Below are positions 26,431 through 34,330 of a DNA stretch of 38,537 nt, one piece after another. The DNA comes from Clostridia bacterium (GTDB lineage Bacteria > Bacillota > Clostridia > Christensenellales > UBA1242), in the NCBI GenBank assembly GCA_023228225.1, contig JALOBO010000012.1, positions 1 through 38,537 on the forward strand. Direction: 5' to 3'. Position numbers and translations under genes: made by a program. Within the stretch, counting starts at the first letter, position 1; every line of letters starts with the position of its first letter. Below the pieces are notes generated by a model, which had not been told where the DNA came from, ran no database searches, and saw only the letters and a program-made list of their open reading frames with translations.

Positions 26431-26470
26431 TTAACTTAAAGTTAAAACAAGGAACAGTTAATTTAACTGT
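26431..26470 (-). promoter_or_regulatory. rpsF leader with two palindromes, candidate S6:S18 regulatory element
   Basis: Within the roughly 70-base 5' leader lie ACAGTTAA-T-TTAACTGT (26454-26470) and TTAACTT-A-AAGTTAA (26431-26445), followed by GCCGTTTAGTCC before the ribosome binding site. Many bacteria regulate rpsF through an S6:S18-binding leader; position and a CCG element fit, but I cannot confirm the consensus by eye. Confidence 0.4.
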
Positions 26471-26478
26471 ATGCGGAT

Positions 26479-26507
26479 ATTATATCATTTAAACTATCAA
26501 AAATCAA
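26479..26507 (-). promoter_or_regulatory. Sigma-A promoter of rpsF-ssb-rpsR
   Basis: Minus strand: -35 TTGATT (26502-26507), 17-base spacer, -10 TATAAT (26479-26484). Confidence 0.8.
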
Positions 26508-26551
26508 GTTGTTTTTTAGTTTAATTTATTTGCTTGTAAATTTTTTTATTC

Positions 26552-27988
26552 TTAATATTTTGAATAAATATTAACTTCAACTTCAAGCCTTATATTTTCT
26601 AAATATCCCTCATAGTCATTTTCACCCAATTTATATGGCTCTAAATATTTATTCCATTTTTTTAGTTGATATTTACTAAAAAATCTACATGCGCCAATTA
26701 TGTCAACATCGTTTGTTTTCATATAATCAAAAATGTCTTGGGTTTCACTTTGAATTTGTGCTCTAATTGCATCTTCCAGTGGCCATTCAACAAATGTTCT
26801 TAGTGTGCTTAAAAGATCAATAGATATATCCTCTTGTAAAATTTCTAAAACTTTTACATCTATATTTACAACCGCTTTATATACAGGAATATCGCCATCA
26901 AAATATGCCTTTAATTTCAAATTTTTTGATTCCACTCTTACCGTAACATCAGCACTATGAAAATCCTTCCCATTGACATTTTTTAATGTTAGCGTCCCTC
27001 GATTATCGCCTGATGGTTTTAACCATTTAATTGCTCTTGTTTGTTCTAGATTAAGCATTCCAGCTTTTACTCCTTTTTTAAAAACCGCTGAACGCCCTTC
27101 ATTAATAACAGCCGGTATCATATTAGAAGAACTTTGAACGCCACCACTTAATGTACCTTTTGTTATTATTGCTTTTTTTGTTAGATCACTTGAATCCGTG
27201 AGTTGTCCACCTGATGATTCGTTGCCACTTCCGCCACTTCCACCACTCCCGTTACTTCCGCCACTTCCGCCACTTCCGCCTCCCAAACCGCCTAAGCCAC
27301 TTTCGCTACCTTTATTACTTTCACTACCAGCACCGCCACCTGACCCACCGGAAGATTGTTCACTTGATTCTGAAATTATATCTTCTAATTGTAAAAAAGC
27401 CATAATGCTGGCTTTACCATAGCAATAGTATTCTTTAAAAAAGTCACCAATACTTGTACTTGTGGCATTAATATGCTCCATATTAAAATCCATTATTCTT
27501 TGTAGTGAAAACGATGAATTATTATCTAACTCAGCACTTGTTTGAATAATTTCTTTTGCACGGGCATCTGTATTAATTAACACAGTATTAAGTCCTAATT
27601 GTTCACTTCTTATAAAATAGTCTAATACATTAACAAGATTTTCATTAGACACGCTATCGCTTAAAATAATTAATTTACATAGCGCGAATCCAACTTTTTT
27701 ACCCACTTTTAATTGAATTAAATCTAGTGCCGCCGTTATATCCGTTGCGGTAACCGATACTATTCCTAGATTATTTGATGTGTTTCCGCTAGCCCCGCCC
27801 GCTCTAAGCATTTGTACTGTTACTTCATACATGATTTGATTATCTATTGGTGTGGCATCAATGCCTATTGCTGTAATAATGACTCGCCCAGAAATTTCAG
27901 AGGGAGTAAACATTGCTGATGGAAAAAACATAATTACAATTATTAAAAAACAAACAAAAATTTTATTTTTAAATATTTTTTTAAACAT
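26552..27988 (-). CDS. gerC: Ger(x)C family spore germination protein with Gly/Ser insert and no lipobox Cys
   Basis: 478 residues. A hydrophobic N-terminus is followed by the family segment EISGRVIITAIGIDATPIDN, then VGFALCKLIILSDSV, EQLGLNTVLINTDARAKEI, and the C-terminal domain (KGTLSGGVQSSSNMIPAVIN, NVNGKDFHSADVTVRVESKN, DAIRAQIQSETQDIF, DIIGACRFFSKY). GerC proteins are normally lipoproteins with a Gly-Cys-Trp-Asp site just before the EI segment. Here the equivalent stretch is FPSAMFTPSEIS, without Cys. Residues about 207-261 are a Gly/Ser-rich low-complexity insert. The start overlaps the gerB end by eight bases, with GGAGG upstream. It should form the germinant receptor with GerA and GerB in the spore inner membrane. 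Confidence 0.9.
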   Translation of the reverse strand: MFKKIFKNKIFVCFLIIVIMFFPSAMFTPSEISGRVIITAIGIDATPIDNQIMYEVTVQMLRAGGASGNTSNNLGIVSVTATDITAALDLIQLKVGKKVGFALCKLIILSDSVSNENLVNVLDYFIRSEQLGLNTVLINTDARAKEIIQTSAELDNNSSFSLQRIMDFNMEHINATSTSIGDFFKEYYCYGKASIMAFLQLEDIISESSEQSSGGSGGGAGSESNKGSESGLGGLGGGSGGSGGSNGSGGSGGSGNESSGGQLTDSSDLTKKAIITKGTLSGGVQSSSNMIPAVINEGRSAVFKKGVKAGMLNLEQTRAIKWLKPSGDNRGTLTLKNVNGKDFHSADVTVRVESKNLKLKAYFDGDIPVYKAVVNIDVKVLEILQEDISIDLLSTLRTFVEWPLEDAIRAQIQSETQDIFDYMKTNDVDIIGACRFFSKYQLKKWNKYLEPYKLGENDYEGYLENIRLEVEVNIYSKY

Positions 27989-29117
27989 TTTTGCATGCCT
28001 CCGAAATTAGCAATCCATTTATTTTATTACGCTTTAATTTTTTTTGATCTTTTTTCATTATTATTAAAAATATTGAGAATGCATATGGTATCACATACTG
28101 TACTAATCCCATTATCGTAAATGGTGTGCTATAAAATATTTTTGCTGTTAACTCAATGTTTAAGGTTGGAATTATGCTAATAAGATATACAGCAACACCT
28201 ATTCCTATTAGCACATATCCGTTATTTTTTAATCCAAAACTATCAAGTAAGCAAACATATACGCAATACATCAATGTTGAAAATTTTAATAAAACAACCA
28301 CTATCCAAATTATAGTAGTAAACCAATCTAGTCTAAGCACCGAAGATATATTTGGAATAAATTGTGCTATATTTGCAATACCTTGCCTATTACCTAGCGA
28401 CAAATTATCATATACCGCATTAAAAATAATATAGAAAATAATAGTAATAATCATTGCGGAACCAATGCCAAATCCGATTTTTTTTGCCATTTTAGGTTCA
28501 GGTTTTACATTACCCAAAAATATCAATAAAATTATACTATCACTAAAATTAAATAAATGTTTAATTGTCCCGTGAAAAACTACGCCAAATCCATTTTGCA
28601 TAATTGGTAATGTATTTGTTATATCCGCACTCATTAAACCTATCGAACACGCCACTATAAGTGCAAATACTATTACATAAATAAATATTTGACTAGTTCT
28701 ACAAATAGATCGTAATCCTAAAAATGTAACATATCCCATAATCAGCAGTACGGGAATTAAATACAAATCCCATGTGACACGATCATAAAGTGCATCAATA
28801 AGGAAATTATGTATTTCTTTGCTTAATATGACAAGTTTTATAAAAAATGTTATTGCATAAAATATTATAATGATTTTTGTTAATATTTTGCCAGTCATTT
28901 TTTCAAGTACTTGTTTTAAATTTTTATCCGGATATTTTTGCATAAATTTTAAAATAAAATAAATAGGAATTGTTTCTAGTATAAAAGCAAATGTGGCAAC
29001 TACCCATATGTCACGACCAACCATAGCGGAAATCGCTGAGGGCATAGTTAAAAATTTAGAAGAACAGAATGATAGAAACATTAATACGCCGGCTTGCCCC
29101 GCTGTTATTTTTTTCAT
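27981..29117 (-). CDS. gerB: GerB family spore germination permease
   Basis: 378 residues, about ten transmembrane helices. The N-terminus MKKITAGQAGVLMFLSFCSS with TMPSAISAMVGRDIWVVATF is the usual GerAB/YndE start. This amino acid/polyamine permease-like subunit is the germinant-binding part of the receptor. The ATG shares one base with the gerA stop (TAATG), so translation is coupled; GAGG lies about nine bases upstream. It overlaps gerC by eight bases. Confidence 0.93.
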   Translation of the reverse strand: MKKITAGQAGVLMFLSFCSSKFLTMPSAISAMVGRDIWVVATFAFILETIPIYFILKFMQKYPDKNLKQVLEKMTGKILTKIIIIFYAITFFIKLVILSKEIHNFLIDALYDRVTWDLYLIPVLLIMGYVTFLGLRSICRTSQIFIYVIVFALIVACSIGLMSADITNTLPIMQNGFGVVFHGTIKHLFNFSDSIILLIFLGNVKPEPKMAKKIGFGIGSAMIITIIFYIIFNAVYDNLSLGNRQGIANIAQFIPNISSVLRLDWFTTIIWIVVVLLKFSTLMYCVYVCLLDSFGLKNNGYVLIGIGVAVYLISIIPTLNIELTAKIFYSTPFTIMGLVQYVIPYAFSIFLIIMKKDQKKLKRNKINGLLISEACKNV

Positions 29118-30562
29118 TATTCTGTCCTCACATTGTTTATATTTGGTATACTTTCAGGTCTTTCACTCATATTTTTTGTTTTGGCTTTAACTATTGCATC
29201 ATTTTTACCAGATGGAATGTTTGGTGCCCATGGCCCTAAGTATGCTGCCCCATAAGAATCAAAATTTGAAAGTCGTGCAAGCACAAATACTATTCCAAGT
29301 ACAATTCCCAAAAAACCAAGCATTGCACCCATAATTGTAAAACCTATGCGCATTATAAATAATTGCGGGGCGGCATCGGGTGCGGTATAAATGGTTAGTC
29401 CGCTTAGTGCAACTACTATTAAAGCGGGTGGGCTTACTATGCCTGATTTAATAGCCATATCGCCAATAATAATTCCCCCTACAATTGAAAGAGCCATGCC
29501 TAAATATTTAGGCATTCGCAAACTTGCTTCATATAAAATTTCAAATAGTATTATAATAAAAAATGTTTCTATTACCGGAGTCATTGGTATACCTTCAATT
29601 GCATTTGCAATAGTAATTAGCAACCTTAAAGGTATTACTCTATAATGATATAATAAAACTGAAACATAAATTCCAGGTAAAAATAACGAGAACATTATTC
29701 CGATAAATCTAATAGATCTAACAAAAATTGCTCGAGCAGTTTTTCCATAATAATCTTCTGGATTTTGAAAATCTTCTATTAAAACAAATGGTATTGTAAT
29801 AACAACAGGTGAACCATCTACTAAAATTGCGACTCTTCCCTCTAATAGCCTTGAAGTTATAACATCTGGTCTTTCAGATGAGCCTGATTGCTTAAAAATG
29901 CTATCATTTAATGGTTCTAAAAATTCTTGAATATACGCTGAATCAATAATTCCGTCTATACTAATTTCATTTAGTTTTTTATTTATTTCCTTAACAATCT
30001 CTTTATCTACAATAGTATTTATGTAACACACGCATATTTTGGTTTTTGTATATTTGCCTACTGTTTTTTCTTCTATATACAAGTCAGGAGTAACAAGTCT
30101 TCTTCTCAAAAGTGAAATATTAATTTTTATATCTTCTGTAAATCCTTCTCGTGGGCCCTTAATTGCAACCGAATTTGGTGGCTCTTGTATTGGTCGTAAT
30201 TTCCAACCTTGAATAGATAGTGCTATTGCTTTATCTTCGCCATCAATTAGTAATATAGCATTACCTGTAAGAATTAAATCAATTGCATGACTTTCAAGTT
30301 CAACAACTTTAAGTTCGGAATTTGAAATTACATTTTCTTTTATGTATTTAAAAATATCTTTTTTTTTAACATCTTTCAAATCTAAAATTTTACTGATTAT
30401 ATCCCGATTTATATAATCCGCATCTACTAATGTGTTCAAATATACTAAACAAGCGGAAATTTTTTTGCATATTTTAAATTCTCGCATTATTAAGTCAGGG
30501 CAATTATTTAGTCCATTTGAAAAAACAATCTTATTTATTTCAAGTTTTTTGCTATTAAGCAT
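29117..30562 (-). CDS. gerA: GerA family spore germination protein
   Basis: 481 residues starting at ATG 30562 (MLNSKKLEINKIVF), with AGAGGG five bases upstream; an in-frame TTG at 30577 overlaps that site. The soluble N-terminal region carries the family hallmark GPREGFTEDIKINISLLRRR near 155-175. Then come ERPDVITSRLLEGRVAILVD and PEDYYGKTARAIFVRSIRF, and the C-terminal part has about five membrane helices (GIYVSVLLYHYRVIPLRLL, GMALSIVGGIIIGDMAIKSG and others). GerA subunits oligomerise into an ion channel opened by germinants. It is first in gerA-gerB-gerC behind a sigma-G-like promoter. Confidence 0.95.
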   Translation of the reverse strand: MLNSKKLEINKIVFSNGLNNCPDLIMREFKICKKISACLVYLNTLVDADYINRDIISKILDLKDVKKKDIFKYIKENVISNSELKVVELESHAIDLILTGNAILLIDGEDKAIALSIQGWKLRPIQEPPNSVAIKGPREGFTEDIKINISLLRRRLVTPDLYIEEKTVGKYTKTKICVCYINTIVDKEIVKEINKKLNEISIDGIIDSAYIQEFLEPLNDSIFKQSGSSERPDVITSRLLEGRVAILVDGSPVVITIPFVLIEDFQNPEDYYGKTARAIFVRSIRFIGIMFSLFLPGIYVSVLLYHYRVIPLRLLITIANAIEGIPMTPVIETFFIIILFEILYEASLRMPKYLGMALSIVGGIIIGDMAIKSGIVSPPALIVVALSGLTIYTAPDAAPQLFIMRIGFTIMGAMLGFLGIVLGIVFVLARLSNFDSYGAAYLGPWAPNIPSGKNDAIVKAKTKNMSERPESIPNINNVRTE

Positions 30563-30580
30563 AATGTCCCTCTTCAAATT

Positions 30581-30610
30581 TAGTATGTCGTACTTAAATT
30601 TAAATATGCA
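30581..30610 (-). promoter_or_regulatory. Sigma-G-like promoter of the gerABC operon
   Basis: Minus strand: -35 TGCATA (30605-30610), 17-base spacer, -10 CATACTA (30581-30587), 18 bases before ATG 30562. This matches the known forespore sigma-G pattern (TGHATA / CATACTA), and ger operons are typical sigma-G targets. Confidence 0.8.
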
Positions 30611-30854
30611 ACTGTAACCAAAAATAACAGATTTTTACATATGTTAAAATATGTGATATCTTATAAACTATTTTTCTAATTTTTACATACAATGATAATG
30701 AAGAACCGAATCTATTTTTACAATAATTTAAATTAAGGTTAACTATTATGAAAATGATTTATATTAGAGAATATTTTTATAAAAAACTTAATTATTACCA
30801 AAAATTTAATCCATGCATATTATGGATTGTAATGCCTTAAAAGGAGAATTAAAA
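30611..30854. other. AT-rich divergent intergenic region
   Basis: No gene is seen here. AATCCAT (30808-30814) and ATGGATT (30822-30828) form an inverted repeat around a seven-base loop, 13 bases before the AAGGAG (30841-30846) of the phage-type gene. I found no convincing plus-strand promoter. Confidence 0.5.
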
Positions 30855-31190
30855 ATGGCAAGTGCTTTAAGTTATGAATTATTTGTAGCAAAACAAGGCG
30901 TGGCAAATGGTATAGCAACATTAGATGGTACTGGTGTAATTCCAGTTTCACAACTACCGCCAGCAGCAATTGAAACTTATAAAGGAGAATATGCCACTAG
31001 CATACTACTTTCAACCGCATATCCACTTGCTTCACTAGCGGATTATGCCTATGTTACTGCAACTAGCACCTATTGGTATTGGAATAGGGCTTTGGGTATT
31101 CCCGCGTGGGTTGATCAGCAAATTACTGAGGCTAATTATTTATTATTAAGTGTGGCAGAACAAGCGGCTGTCCCTTATATCGTAGTATAA
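30855..31190 (+). CDS. Phage tail/fibre-type N-terminal domain protein
   Basis: A 111-residue protein from ATG 30855, with AAGGAG eight bases upstream. The N-terminus ELFVAKQGVANGIATLDGTG followed by VIPVSQLPPAAIETYKGEY is the repeat-like linker seen at the N-termini of many phage tail fibre and structural proteins (x-N-G-x-A-x-L-D-x-x-G-x-(I/V)-P-x-S-Q-L-P). It continues with an aromatic region (LADYAYVTATSTYWYWNRAL, GIPAWVDQQITEANY) and ends PYIVV. No other phage gene flanks it, and its DNA is visibly richer in G/C than its surroundings. After the stop the same frame continues with AAT and the ATG of the next gene. Confidence 0.65.
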   Translation: MASALSYELFVAKQGVANGIATLDGTGVIPVSQLPPAAIETYKGEYATSILLSTAYPLASLADYAYVTATSTYWYWNRALGIPAWVDQQITEANYLLLSVAEQAAVPYIVV

Positions 31191-31193
31191 AAT

Positions 31194-31646
31194 ATGGGTG
31201 GAGTTGTAGGTTATGGGCTGTTTACCGCTAGACTGGGTAGTGGGACAAATGGCATGACAACTGAAGGCGGATTTTTTGAAACCTTTACAAATAACACTGG
31301 TACAAGTGTAAAGGGTACTATTGTTGTAGCATCAACAACTGTTGATAATGGCGTGGATATAGCCCCCGCAAATTCACAAATGCCAATAGGTGTAATTTAT
31401 GAAACTGGAATTATAAATGGCTCACCTGTAAAAGTAGTTGTCTACGGAAAGGCTGATGTCCTATTAAAAGATGGCGAGACTGCAACCAGCGGGTATTGGT
31501 GTGGGGTAAGCAATACCGCGGGTAGAATGTACCAAGCAGCAACCGTACCAAGCACAACAGAACACAACCGTGAAACCGGTCATAGTTTAAAAACCACATC
31601 AAGTGGCACAAATGTGTTATCATTAATACAAGTACACTTTAATTAA
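31194..31646 (+). CDS. Phage capsid-decoration-like (DUF2190-type) protein
   Basis: A 150-residue protein with GTIVVASTTVDNGVDIAPAN, SQMPIGVIYETGIINGSPVK, VVVYGKADVLLKDGETATSG and YWCGVSNTAGRMYQA. A beta-rich scaffold in which a 'G-x-x-V-K-V-V-V-Y-G-K-A-x-V' strand follows an 'A-x-S-Q-M-P-I-G-V-I' strand resembles phage head decoration or DUF2190 proteins, though I assign this by pattern only. ATG 31194 has no ribosome binding site and lies three bases after the stop of the preceding gene in the same frame, so it depends on reinitiation, coupling or read-through. It is followed by a structured hairpin. Confidence 0.6.
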   Translation: MGGVVGYGLFTARLGSGTNGMTTEGGFFETFTNNTGTSVKGTIVVASTTVDNGVDIAPANSQMPIGVIYETGIINGSPVKVVVYGKADVLLKDGETATSGYWCGVSNTAGRMYQAATVPSTTEHNRETGHSLKTTSSGTNVLSLIQVHFN

Positions 31647-31657
31647 TTAAAAGCAAA

Positions 31658-31708
31658 ACCAAAAACTCAATCTTGTACGCACTTCGTGCTTGCAAGCGTT
31701 TTTGGTTC
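31658..31708. terminator. Long nested hairpin, probable bidirectional terminator
   Basis: AACCAAAAAC (31658-31667) pairs perfectly with GTTTTTGGTT (31699-31708). Inside are CTTG/CAAG and GCAC-TTC-GTGC stems. On the plus side CCCCTTTTT follows, and on the minus side TTGCTTTT. It separates the convergent phage-type and LRR lipoprotein genes. Confidence 0.7.
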
Positions 31709-31736
31709 CCCTTTTTAACCGCATACTTTATTCTGC

Positions 31737-33446
31737 CTATTCGTTAGGTAGGTGAGATAAATAATCAAGTGGAGTTTCTTGCCACATTGCTACGGTAACA
31801 CCTTGATATTCTTGTGTGTCTGGATCTAAAAACGTTGCACTAAAATATTTCATAACTGTATATGGATCTACTGTAATTATATCACCAAGCGTAACATCCT
31901 GATAGCCAGAATAATGTTCTACGTAATGCCATTCTGGTACGACTATGCTTTCATCACCCGTTTGTATTTTTCGGGTTAACCAATATTGCTCCACCGCGTG
32001 CACAAATTCGTGCGATAACACACACTCTGTTACGGTGATTTTATTATCTTTTGCAAGTTTAAGCCTTGCCAGTTTTTGTTTATTATAAGAATCATAATCT
32101 TTTGCAAAAGGAATATATATTTCAGTTTTAATAACTCCCGCTCTGCAAGTGCCGGCTACTTGAAATGGAATATCGCCATGAAAACCTAAAACGGCGTAAC
32201 TATCATAGTCATCAAAATTCACATTTAAATTAGGTATATCGTCAATATTTATTTTATACTCTTCACTAGAAAAATATTTGTACATATCAGTTATTGTATC
32301 CTTGTAAATTACATTTGTAATTACAATGTTTATTTGATAATTTGATGCAATTTCAGCCATTATTTCAAATGTTCGTAATGTTTCTTTCATTAATTCTAAA
32401 TCAGTTTCATCGGCAGAATATTGATAGCGAGTTTGAGTTTCATCAGCATTAGTTACTGTATAATCAATATTTAAAACAGATACCACAAGTAGTTCCCATG
32501 TTGGAGTGTTTTCGGTTATTCTACTAGCATCAAAATACATTTGCTGAGTAAAATAAAAAATGTTATATTTCCCATCTTGCCTTAATAGACCTGGGTTGTT
32601 TGCTTTAATTTGTTCTAAATACTGCATTTCATTTAAATCAATCGTACGACTATAAGCGGATACATTGATTTCATTATTTGAAATATCTAAATATGTTAAT
32701 TTGGTTAAGTTAGTTAATGCCTCCAAAGACTTTATGTGATTACCCTGAATAAATATAGTATCTAAATTAGTTAATTGACTTAATGGCGTAATATCACAGA
32801 TATCATTATTATTTAAATAAATATATCTAATCACGGGTAAATATTCTAAACCTGATAAATTTTTTATAGTTCCATTAAAATGCATCAAAGAATAATTAGT
32901 ATATTTTTGCAAATCTTCCAACGTGTAAGCGTAGTCGCCGGCCACTTGAGAGGTAATTCCATAATCTTCAAAGTTTAATGCGTCAACAAGTTCAGCATCT
33001 TCAAAATATATGTATGCCGGATCGTGATCAGAAGTATCCACAGTATAATCTAAATCTGTAAATTCGGAAGAAGTTTGAGAATCTATAATGATAGTTTCCA
33101 TATTTGCATAAATTTTTTCTATCAATGTTATTTCAAATGTCGTTGTGGCTTGCATATAGTTTATTGTAATAATATGCGTGCCAGCGGTACTTAACTTTGT
33201 AATGTCTTCATCGCTTAACATATATGCCGACACGAATTCCGTTATTACCTCGCCATCTTTGTAAGTCACAGTAAATTCTACATCTTCAAGAATTAAATCT
33301 TCGTATGCTATATTTTGCGGAATAGTTAAAGTATCTACGCTTAAACTTGCGACTTCGTAAGCGGGACAGCCCGTAAACAAAATACATACTAATAATAGTA
33401 TACATGCACAAACTAATTTTTGTAAATAAAACTTGGCTTTTTCCAT
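31737..33446 (-). CDS. LRR lipoprotein with zinc-metalloprotease motif
   Basis: 569 residues. The signal peptide ends in lipobox LFTGC (Cys 27), so it should be lipid-anchored outside the cell. Residues about 32-120 look like a bacterial Ig-like (internalin/Big-type) domain (LTIPQNIAYEDLILEDVEFT). At about 145-285 are internalin-like leucine-rich repeats (LSGLEYLPVIRYIYLNNN, CDITPLSQLTNLDTIFIQGN, LEALTNLTKLTYLDISNN). The C-terminal domain contains VLSHEFVHAVEQYW near 476-489, an HExxH zinc-protease motif with possible third ligands in EWHYVEHY near 505. It could bind and cleave surface or host proteins; the substrate is unknown. GGAGG lies twelve bases before ATG 33446. Confidence 0.75.
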   Translation of the reverse strand: MEKAKFYLQKLVCACILLLVCILFTGCPAYEVASLSVDTLTIPQNIAYEDLILEDVEFTVTYKDGEVITEFVSAYMLSDEDITKLSTAGTHIITINYMQATTTFEITLIEKIYANMETIIIDSQTSSEFTDLDYTVDTSDHDPAYIYFEDAELVDALNFEDYGITSQVAGDYAYTLEDLQKYTNYSLMHFNGTIKNLSGLEYLPVIRYIYLNNNDICDITPLSQLTNLDTIFIQGNHIKSLEALTNLTKLTYLDISNNEINVSAYSRTIDLNEMQYLEQIKANNPGLLRQDGKYNIFYFTQQMYFDASRITENTPTWELLVVSVLNIDYTVTNADETQTRYQYSADETDLELMKETLRTFEIMAEIASNYQINIVITNVIYKDTITDMYKYFSSEEYKINIDDIPNLNVNFDDYDSYAVLGFHGDIPFQVAGTCRAGVIKTEIYIPFAKDYDSYNKQKLARLKLAKDNKITVTECVLSHEFVHAVEQYWLTRKIQTGDESIVVPEWHYVEHYSGYQDVTLGDIITVDPYTVMKYFSATFLDPDTQEYQGVTVAMWQETPLDYLSHLPNE

Positions 33447-33472
33447 ATGTTCGTTAAGCCTCCATTAATATA

Positions 33473-33500
33473 ATTATACCACACTTAGATAATTAGTCAA
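33473..33500 (-). promoter_or_regulatory. Sigma-A promoter of the LRR lipoprotein gene
   Basis: Minus strand: -35 TTGACT (33495-33500), 16-base spacer, -10 TATAAT (33473-33478), about 27 bases before ATG 33446. Confidence 0.75.
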
Positions 33501-33604
33501 TACCAAAAAACTTTGAAAAGCATTGCCGTTTTGCTTTTAAAATTTGCTCGTTATAAACTAATTTTTGTGTATTTTTTAAACTTACTTTTTGTATAAATTT
33601 AAAA

Positions 33605-34213
33605 CTAATGACCGGTGGGTAAGCCTTCGGTTGAAATTCCATTTAAAACATCAGTCATCGTTAAAGATTGAACTTCATATTTAATATAACTGCTTGTTGA
33701 TTCTGCGTAACGGAACCAAACAATATGATCTGTACTTTTTGAAATTTTGTAGGTAACGCCATCTGCCTCATAAACATAACACTCAGCGCCATTTACAGTA
33801 TCATCAGATTGTTTTTCAGAATCTTCAAAGGCAAAGTTTGGTGCGTTGCAATATAAATTTAAACCCCAATTATTTAAAAAACTAATTGAGTCATTTTCAT
33901 ACCAGTCGGTATCATTCAAAGAATAATTTGTATAATTTCCGACAACATCTTTTATGCCAATATATTTGTTATTTATGCCACCAATTGTAGCAAAATCATC
34001 ATTGTAACTTTGATATTCGTAATAATAAATATTTCCACTTTTAATAAAAGTTTCTTCACAAAAAATTGTACCAGTATCAACTCTAACCACTATTTTATAT
34101 TCTTCCGGATAGATTGTGATATAAGTTGTACCAGCCCTATTACCGCAACCACTTATAAAAAAAGGCAAAAACATAAAAAGTACAAGAATAATTGTAAATA
34201 ATTTCTTTTTCAT
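33605..34213 (-). CDS. Small lipoprotein, unknown function
   Basis: 202 residues with a signal peptide and lipobox FISGC (Cys 23). The mature part is beta-rich and aromatic (YITIYPEEYKIVVRVDTGTI, NIYYYEYQSYNDDF, YVYEADGVTYKISKS) and recalls outer-surface carrier-like lipoproteins, but I recognise no named family. AGGAG lies about eight bases before ATG 34213, and TATAAT occurs about 20 bases further up without a good -35. It lies between two other lipoprotein genes on the same strand. Confidence 0.7.
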   Translation of the reverse strand: MKKKLFTIILVLFMFLPFFISGCGNRAGTTYITIYPEEYKIVVRVDTGTIFCEETFIKSGNIYYYEYQSYNDDFATIGGINNKYIGIKDVVGNYTNYSLNDTDWYENDSISFLNNWGLNLYCNAPNFAFEDSEKQSDDTVNGAECYVYEADGVTYKISKSTDHIVWFRYAESTSSYIKYEVQSLTMTDVLNGISTEGLPTGH

Positions 34214-34330
34214 GTTAAATCTCCTGTATTTATTATATCATTATTTTTTAAAAAAAATAAATTAATTATGTTTTTTTATTTTTTTCATAGAAACAATTAA
34301 TCTAATGCGCCAAACATAAAATTATCAAAA

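Noticed and set aside
27198..27422. Plus-strand Pro/Leu-rich open frame
   Set aside because: It is the reverse of the Gly/Ser repeat in gerC; low-complexity DNA stays open in several frames.
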